Source: Sphingomonas tagetis
GTDB lineage: Bacteria; Pseudomonadota; Alphaproteobacteria; Sphingomonadales; Sphingomonadaceae
Length of the DNA: 64,000 nucleotides
NCBI RefSeq assembly: GCF_024211275.1
Contig: NZ_JAMLDX010000004.1
Coordinates: forward strand, 1 to 64,000
Reading direction: 5' to 3'
Below are positions 60,300 to 64,000 of this stretch, piece after piece. The position numbers and the translations under genes are program-made. Below the pieces are notes generated by a model. It made no database searches, was not told where the DNA came from, and saw only the letters and a program-made list of their open reading frames with translations. Position 1 is the first letter of the stretch; each line of letters begins with the position of its first letter.

Positions 60300-60872
60300 A
60301 TGGCAACGCTTGATGAAGCTGTTCCCCCCGGTGAAGCGCATGACGCGCCCGCCGATCCCCGCCGCCGCGACTATCTGTCGATCGGCGCGGTGGCGTTCGC
60401 GGGCGTGGGCGCCGGCGTGGTGGCGCTTCCGCTGATCAACCAGATGAGCCCGTCGGCCGACGTGCTGGCACAGTCGACCACCGAGCTCGACGTCTCGGCG
60501 ATCCAGCCCGGCCAGTCGATCAAGTCGACCTTCCGCAAGCAGCCGCTGTTCGTGCGCAACCTGACGCCGAAGGAAATCGCCGAGGCCGATGCGGTGCCGG
60601 TGAGCGACCTGCGCGATCCCGAGACGCTCGCGCAGCGCACCAAGGAAGGCAAGGCGAACTGGCTGATCACGCTGGGCGTGTGCACCCATCTCGGCTGCGT
60701 GCCGCTGGGCGCGGGCGAGGGCGAGAACAAGGGGCCGTTCGGCGGCTATTTCTGTCCGTGCCATGGCTCGGCCTATGACACCGCCGGGCGCATCCGCAGC
60801 GGTCCCGCGCCGTCGAACCTCGCGGTTCCGGATTACGAATTCATTTCCGACACCGTCGTTCGGGTCGGCTGA
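60300..60872 (+). CDS. petA: Ubiquinol-cytochrome c reductase Rieske iron-sulfur subunit
   Basis: A 190-aa Rieske protein of the cytochrome bc1 complex. The N-terminal [20 protein letters not shown] is a twin-arginine-type signal and membrane anchor. The 2Fe-2S ligands are in CTHLGC (Cys128, His130) and CPCHGS (Cys152, His155), with Cys133 and Cys154 as the disulfide. It transfers electrons from ubiquinol to cytochrome c1. It heads petABC, 13 bases before petB. Confidence 0.98.
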   Translation: MATLDEAVPPGEAHDAPADPRRRDYLSIGAVAFAGVGAGVVALPLINQMSPSADVLAQSTTELDVSAIQPGQSIKSTFRKQPLFVRNLTPKEIAEADAVPVSDLRDPETLAQRTKEGKANWLITLGVCTHLGCVPLGAGEGENKGPFGGYFCPCHGSAYDTAGRIRSGPAPSNLAVPDYEFISDTVVRVG

Positions 60873-60885
60873 GGGGCATCAGGCA

Positions 60886-62178
60886 ATGAGCTTTCCCTGG
60901 GCAAAGCAGTACGAACCGAAGCACCCGCTGATGAAGTGGGTCGACGATCGTCTCCCGCTTCCGCGCTTCGTCTATAACGCGGTCGGCGCCGGCTATCCGG
61001 TCCCGCGCAACCTCAACTATTTCTGGAACTTCGGCGTGCTCGCCGGGATGTTCCTGGCGGTGCAGATCGTCACCGGCATCGTGCTGGCGATGCACTATGC
61101 CGCCAATGCCGGCATCGCCTTCGACAGCGTCGAGCACATCATGCGTGACGTGAACGCCGGCTGGTTCCTGCGCTATGCGCACGCCAACGGCGCGTCGATG
61201 TTCCTGCTGGTGGTGTACATCCATATCGCCCGCGGCCTGTGGTACGGTTCGTACAAGGCGCCGCGCGAGATGGTGTGGCTGCTCGGCGTGGTTATCTTCC
61301 TGCTGATGATGGCGACCGCGTTCATGGGCTACGTCCTTCCCTGGGGGCAGATGAGCTTCTGGGGCGCGCAGGTGATCACCGGCTTCTTCTCCGCCATTCC
61401 CGGCGTGGGCGAGACGATCCGCGTGTGGCTGCTGGGCGGCTTCGCGCCGGACAATGCCGCGCTCAACCGCTTCTTCTCGCTCCATTATCTGCTGCCGTTC
61501 GTGATCGCCGGCGTGGTCATCCTCCACATCTGGGCGCTGCACATTCCGGGTTCGTCGAACCCGACCGGCGTCGAGGTGAAGAGCGAGCAGGATACCGTGC
61601 CGTTCCACCCCTATTACACCGCCAAAGATGGCGTGGGCGTGGGCGTGGCGCTGATCGTGTTCGCGGCGCTGATCTTCTTCGCGCCGAACCTGCTCGGCCA
61701 TCCGGACAACTACATCCCGGCCAACCCGCTCTCGACCCCGGCGCACATCGTGCCGGAGTGGTACTTCCTGCCCTTCTACGCGATCCTCAAGTCGTTCACC
61801 TTCGACTTCCTGTGGATCCCGGCGAAGCTGTGGGGCGTGCTGGCGATGTTCGCGTCGATCCTGCTGCTGTTCTTCCTGCCGTGGCTCGACACCTCGCCGG
61901 TGCGGTCGGCCAACTATCGCCCGACCTACCGCATCTTCCTGTGGGTGCTGCTCGTCGACGTGATCGTGCTCGGTTATATCGGCGGTGCGTCGCCGACCCC
62001 GTCGGTGATCCTGATTGGACAGCTCGCCTCCACTTACTATTTCGCACACTTCCTGCTGATCCTGCCGATCGTGTCGATGATGGAGCGGCCGCGGCCGTTG
62101 CCGAATTCGATCACCGAAGCGGTGCTCGCGGGCAAGGGTGGCACGTCGCCGGCGCAGACCGCGCTCGCGGCTGAATAA
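60886..62178 (+). CDS. petB: Ubiquinol-cytochrome c reductase cytochrome b subunit
   Basis: A 430-aa cytochrome b with eight transmembrane helices and two haems. The N-terminal half has [20 protein letters not shown], the haem His region around [20 protein letters not shown] and [20 protein letters not shown] with the Qo-site region; the PEWY motif is in [20 protein letters not shown]. This is the 430-residue fully fused alphaproteobacterial form. The ATG at 60886 has AGGC nearby; a start upstream would overlap petA. Confidence 0.97.
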   Translation: MSFPWAKQYEPKHPLMKWVDDRLPLPRFVYNAVGAGYPVPRNLNYFWNFGVLAGMFLAVQIVTGIVLAMHYAANAGIAFDSVEHIMRDVNAGWFLRYAHANGASMFLLVVYIHIARGLWYGSYKAPREMVWLLGVVIFLLMMATAFMGYVLPWGQMSFWGAQVITGFFSAIPGVGETIRVWLLGGFAPDNAALNRFFSLHYLLPFVIAGVVILHIWALHIPGSSNPTGVEVKSEQDTVPFHPYYTAKDGVGVGVALIVFAALIFFAPNLLGHPDNYIPANPLSTPAHIVPEWYFLPFYAILKSFTFDFLWIPAKLWGVLAMFASILLLFFLPWLDTSPVRSANYRPTYRIFLWVLLVDVIVLGYIGGASPTPSVILIGQLASTYYFAHFLLILPIVSMMERPRPLPNSITEAVLAGKGGTSPAQTALAAE

Positions 62179-62192
62179 GGGGCTGAATTAAC

Positions 62193-63047
62193 ATGGTTCG
62201 CATTCTCGGCGGCTTGGTTGGCCTCGGCTTCGTCCTCGCCCTGCTGCTCGGCATCTACGACACGGTGTCGAACTGGATCAAAACCCCACCCGCGGCGACC
62301 GCGGAGCACGAGTTCCACGAGCATCCGCGCAAGGCCGGCTTCTCGTTCGAGGGCGTGTTGGGCAAATATGACAACCGCCAGCTGCAGCGCGGTCTGCAGG
62401 TGTACAAGGAAGTCTGCGCCGCGTGCCACTCGCTGCGTCTGGTGTCGTTCCGCGACCTCGAGGCGATCGGCTATAGCGAAGGCCAGGTGAAGACCATCGC
62501 CAAGGGCTTCCAGGTGCCGTCGATCAACCCGGAGACGGGTGAGCCGGCGACCCGCGACGGCCTGGCCTCGGACCGCTTCCCGCTGGTCTATGCCAACGAC
62601 GTCGCAGCGCGCGCCGCCAACAATAACGCGATCCCGCCCGACCTGTCGCTGATGGCGAAGGCGCGTCACGACGGCCCGAACTACATCTACTCGCTGCTGA
62701 CCGGCTACAAGGCGCAGGAAGGCTATAAGAACGAGAAGGGCGAGGAACTGCTCAAGCAGTTCCCGGATACGAAGACCCCGCAGGGCCTTCACTTCAACCC
62801 CTATTTCGCGACGCTGAACCTGGCGATGGCGCAGCCGATCAAGGATGGTCAGGTGACCTATTCCGACGGCACCGCGGCGACCGCCGACAATTACGCCAAG
62901 GACGTCGCGGCGTTCCTGATGTGGTCGGCCGAGCCCAAGCTGGGCGCGCGCAAGACCGCGGGTCTCGCGACGCTGATCTTCCTCGTGATCTTCTGCTTCC
63001 TCGCTTATGGCGCCAAGAAGCAGATCTGGCGGGGCGTGAAGGATTGA
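62193..63047 (+). CDS. petC: Cytochrome c1
   Basis: A 284-aa membrane-anchored c-type cytochrome that completes the bc1 complex. The haem is attached through VCAACHS (Cys75, Cys78, His79), the N-terminal segment (GGLVGLGFVLALLLGIYDTV) is a signal or anchor, and the C-terminal helix (ATLIFLVIFCFLAYGAKKQI) holds it in the inner membrane. The haem Met ligand is expected in the region of LNLAMAQPIKDGQV. It is the last gene of petABC and is followed by a strong terminator. Confidence 0.97.
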   Translation: MVRILGGLVGLGFVLALLLGIYDTVSNWIKTPPAATAEHEFHEHPRKAGFSFEGVLGKYDNRQLQRGLQVYKEVCAACHSLRLVSFRDLEAIGYSEGQVKTIAKGFQVPSINPETGEPATRDGLASDRFPLVYANDVAARAANNNAIPPDLSLMAKARHDGPNYIYSLLTGYKAQEGYKNEKGEELLKQFPDTKTPQGLHFNPYFATLNLAMAQPIKDGQVTYSDGTAATADNYAKDVAAFLMWSAEPKLGARKTAGLATLIFLVIFCFLAYGAKKQIWRGVKD

Positions 63048-63071
63048 GGCCAACCGCCTGACGGTTTTCTC

Positions 63072-63107
63072 AAACGGCCCGGGAAGCGATTCCCGGGCCG
63101 TTTTTTT
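63072..63107 (+). terminator. Terminator of petABC
   Basis: A perfect 14-bp stem (63072-63085 with 63090-63103) around GCGA and a run of Ts (63101-63107). It begins 25 bases after the petC stop and ends 15 bases before apt. Confidence 0.95.
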
Positions 63108-63121
63108 GTGAGGAGCAATTG

Positions 63122-63661
63122 GTGACCGCACCGAACGACGATCTCGCCGCGCTGATCCGCACGATCCCGGACTTCCCCAAGCCGGGGATCATGTTCCGCG
63201 ACATCACCACGCTGCTGCTCGACCCCGCCGGCTTCGCGCGCAGCATCGAGCGCATCGTCGAGGGGGTGGACGGCCCGGTCGATCTCGTCGCCGGGATCGA
63301 GGCGCGCGGCTTCATCTTCGCCGCGCCGGTCGCGGTGGCGCTGGGGGCAGGCGTGCTGCTGTTGCGCAAGGACGGCAAGCTGCCCGGCGCGACCATCGCC
63401 GAGGATTATGCGCTGGAGTACGGCACCGACCGTATCGCGATCCACGCCGACGCCTTCGCGCCCGGCGCGCGCGTGCTGCTGATCGACGACCTCATCGCCA
63501 CCGGCGGCACGGCCCGCGCGGCGGTGCGGCTGCTACGCAAGGCCGCGGCGCAGGTGACTCAGGCGGCGTTCGTGATCGACCTGCCCGAGCTGGGCGGCGC
63601 GGACTCGCTGCGGGTAGAGGGGATCGAAGTGAACGCGCTGGTGGCGTTCGCGGGGCACTAG
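63122..63661 (+). CDS. apt: Adenine phosphoribosyltransferase
   Basis: A 179-aa purine salvage enzyme making AMP from adenine and PRPP. The PRPP-binding motif is VLLIDDLIATGGTARAAVRL, and the PDFPKPGIMFRDITTLLLD start is typical of Apt. GTG at 63122 is preferred over TTG one codon earlier because the AGGAG site (63111-63115) is 6 bases away. It is a separate gene after the petABC terminator. Confidence 0.96.
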   Translation: MTAPNDDLAALIRTIPDFPKPGIMFRDITTLLLDPAGFARSIERIVEGVDGPVDLVAGIEARGFIFAAPVAVALGAGVLLLRKDGKLPGATIAEDYALEYGTDRIAIHADAFAPGARVLLIDDLIATGGTARAAVRLLRKAAAQVTQAAFVIDLPELGGADSLRVEGIEVNALVAFAGH

Positions 63662-63709
63662 CCGCTTTCTTCGTGCGAGCGAACGCGCGCGACCGCCAAA
63701 TTCCACTGA

Positions 63710-63730
63710 CCGTTCGTGTCGAGCGAAGTC
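63710..63730. repeat. Single arm of the CGTTCGTGTCGAG repeat family
   Basis: Bases 63710-63730 match the left arm of the argD-argF repeat (50847-50867) at 20 of 21 positions. No second arm is found nearby, so it is a partial copy at the end of the MaoC gene. Confidence 0.6.
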
Positions 63731-64000
63731 TAGGGCTGTGGCCGCCGCGCGATCAGGCCGCGCGCGATGAAGCTCAGCACCGGCTCGTCATGCTGGTTGA
63801 ACACCGTCATCCGCGCGCGCGTGCTGCCCATTTCGGGGCGCTTCTCGGACGCCTTCTTCGCGAGCAGCTCATTCTCGCAGCGCAGCGTGTCGCCCGGGAA
63901 GACCGGCTTGAGCCAGCGCAGTTCATCGACTCCCGCCGCACCAAGGCTGGCCTGCGGGTTTTCCTTCATCCATTCGACGAACATCGACATCGTCATCGCG
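63730..64000 (-). CDS. MaoC-like (R)-specific enoyl-CoA hydratase, partial
   Basis: The 3' part of a MaoC/hot-dog hydratase on the minus strand, cut at its 5' end by the window edge. The visible 89 residues read AMTMSMFVEWMKENP, then LRWLKPVFPGDTLRCENELL (the KPVFPGDT motif is characteristic) and TVFNQHDEPVLSFIARGLIA. The catalytic Asp-His region lies upstream of the window. Family members hydrate trans-2-enoyl-CoA or dehydrate 3-hydroxyacyl-CoA. Confidence 0.88.
   Translation of the reverse strand, partial: AMTMSMFVEWMKENPQASLGAAGVDELRWLKPVFPGDTLRCENELLAKKASEKRPEMGSTRARMTVFNQHDEPVLSFIARGLIARRPQP

Overview
The window is a dense chromosomal segment of a high-GC alphaproteobacterium, most likely a member of the Sphingomonadaceae (Sphingomonas-like). 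This is inferred from the overall base composition, a GcrA cell-cycle regulator, a DUF3297 protein, an ATP synthase Fo operon with paired b and b' subunits and no F1 genes beside it, a petABC cytochrome bc1 operon, and several families of GC-rich palindromic repeats. No plasmid, phage, insertion sequence with a transposase, CRISPR array, rRNA or tRNA was seen. About 70 protein genes cover nearly all of the sequence, and no gene-free stretch exceeds 300 bases.

Layout. 95-3803: ppa, a membrane protein whose 5' end touches a MITE-like element (702-968), then leftward genes for a Zn-ribbon protein, a TfoX-like protein, a GNAT and an EamA transporter. 3868-5560: a lower-GC patch with an orphan AbrB-type protein and a small secreted protein, then ispG. 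5668-9977: a rightward, overlapping cluster of two paralogous acyltransferases, an isoaspartyl peptidase and an S1/P1 nuclease. 10024-14472: the leftward tol-pal operon (ybgC-tolQ-tolR-tolA-tolB-pal). 14524-22158: an EVE-domain protein, small secreted proteins, a LytS/LytTR-type two-component pair, osmC (with a good EcfG-type stress promoter), gpmA, a dienelactone hydrolase, a histone-H1-like protein and purB. 22424-26473: an EF-hand protein, radC and the Fo genes atpI-atpB-atpE-atpF'-atpF. 26549-32588: a CHASE3 hybrid kinase, a secreted methyltransferase-like protein, an M20 amidohydrolase and uvrC. 32774-38861: polysaccharide deacetylase, FemAB-like protein, recO, leuB, a GT2-GtrA fusion and a PMT-type glycosyltransferase. 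38907-45566: metZ, apaG, a LysR regulator, a TM2 protein, a GNAT, a beta-lactamase-like hydrolase and parE. 45712-55792: an outer-membrane barrel, gcrA, an ABC-2 permease, small envelope proteins, argD-argF, hslO, queC-queE and secreted proteins. 55885-64000: lipB, two polytopic membrane proteins, a GNAT, hemF-trmL, petABC, apt and a partial MaoC hydratase.

Functional themes are respiration and ATP synthesis (petABC, Fo), envelope integrity (Tol-Pal, secreted enzymes, glycosyl and acyl transferases), amino acid synthesis (leuB, metZ, argD, argF), queuosine and lipoate synthesis, and stress regulation. Many neighbours share ATGA, GTGA or TGATG start/stop overlaps, so several blocks are probably translationally coupled.

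I found no convincing undescribed multi-gene system. The most interesting signals are non-coding: structured inverted-repeat elements at 1-64, 702-968, 15833-15937, 32593-32716, 50847-50905 and 51886-51963, and the stress-type promoter of osmC. The least explained protein contexts are the acyltransferase/peptidase/nuclease cluster, the lower-GC patch at 3838-4440 and the signal-peptide-bearing methyltransferase.
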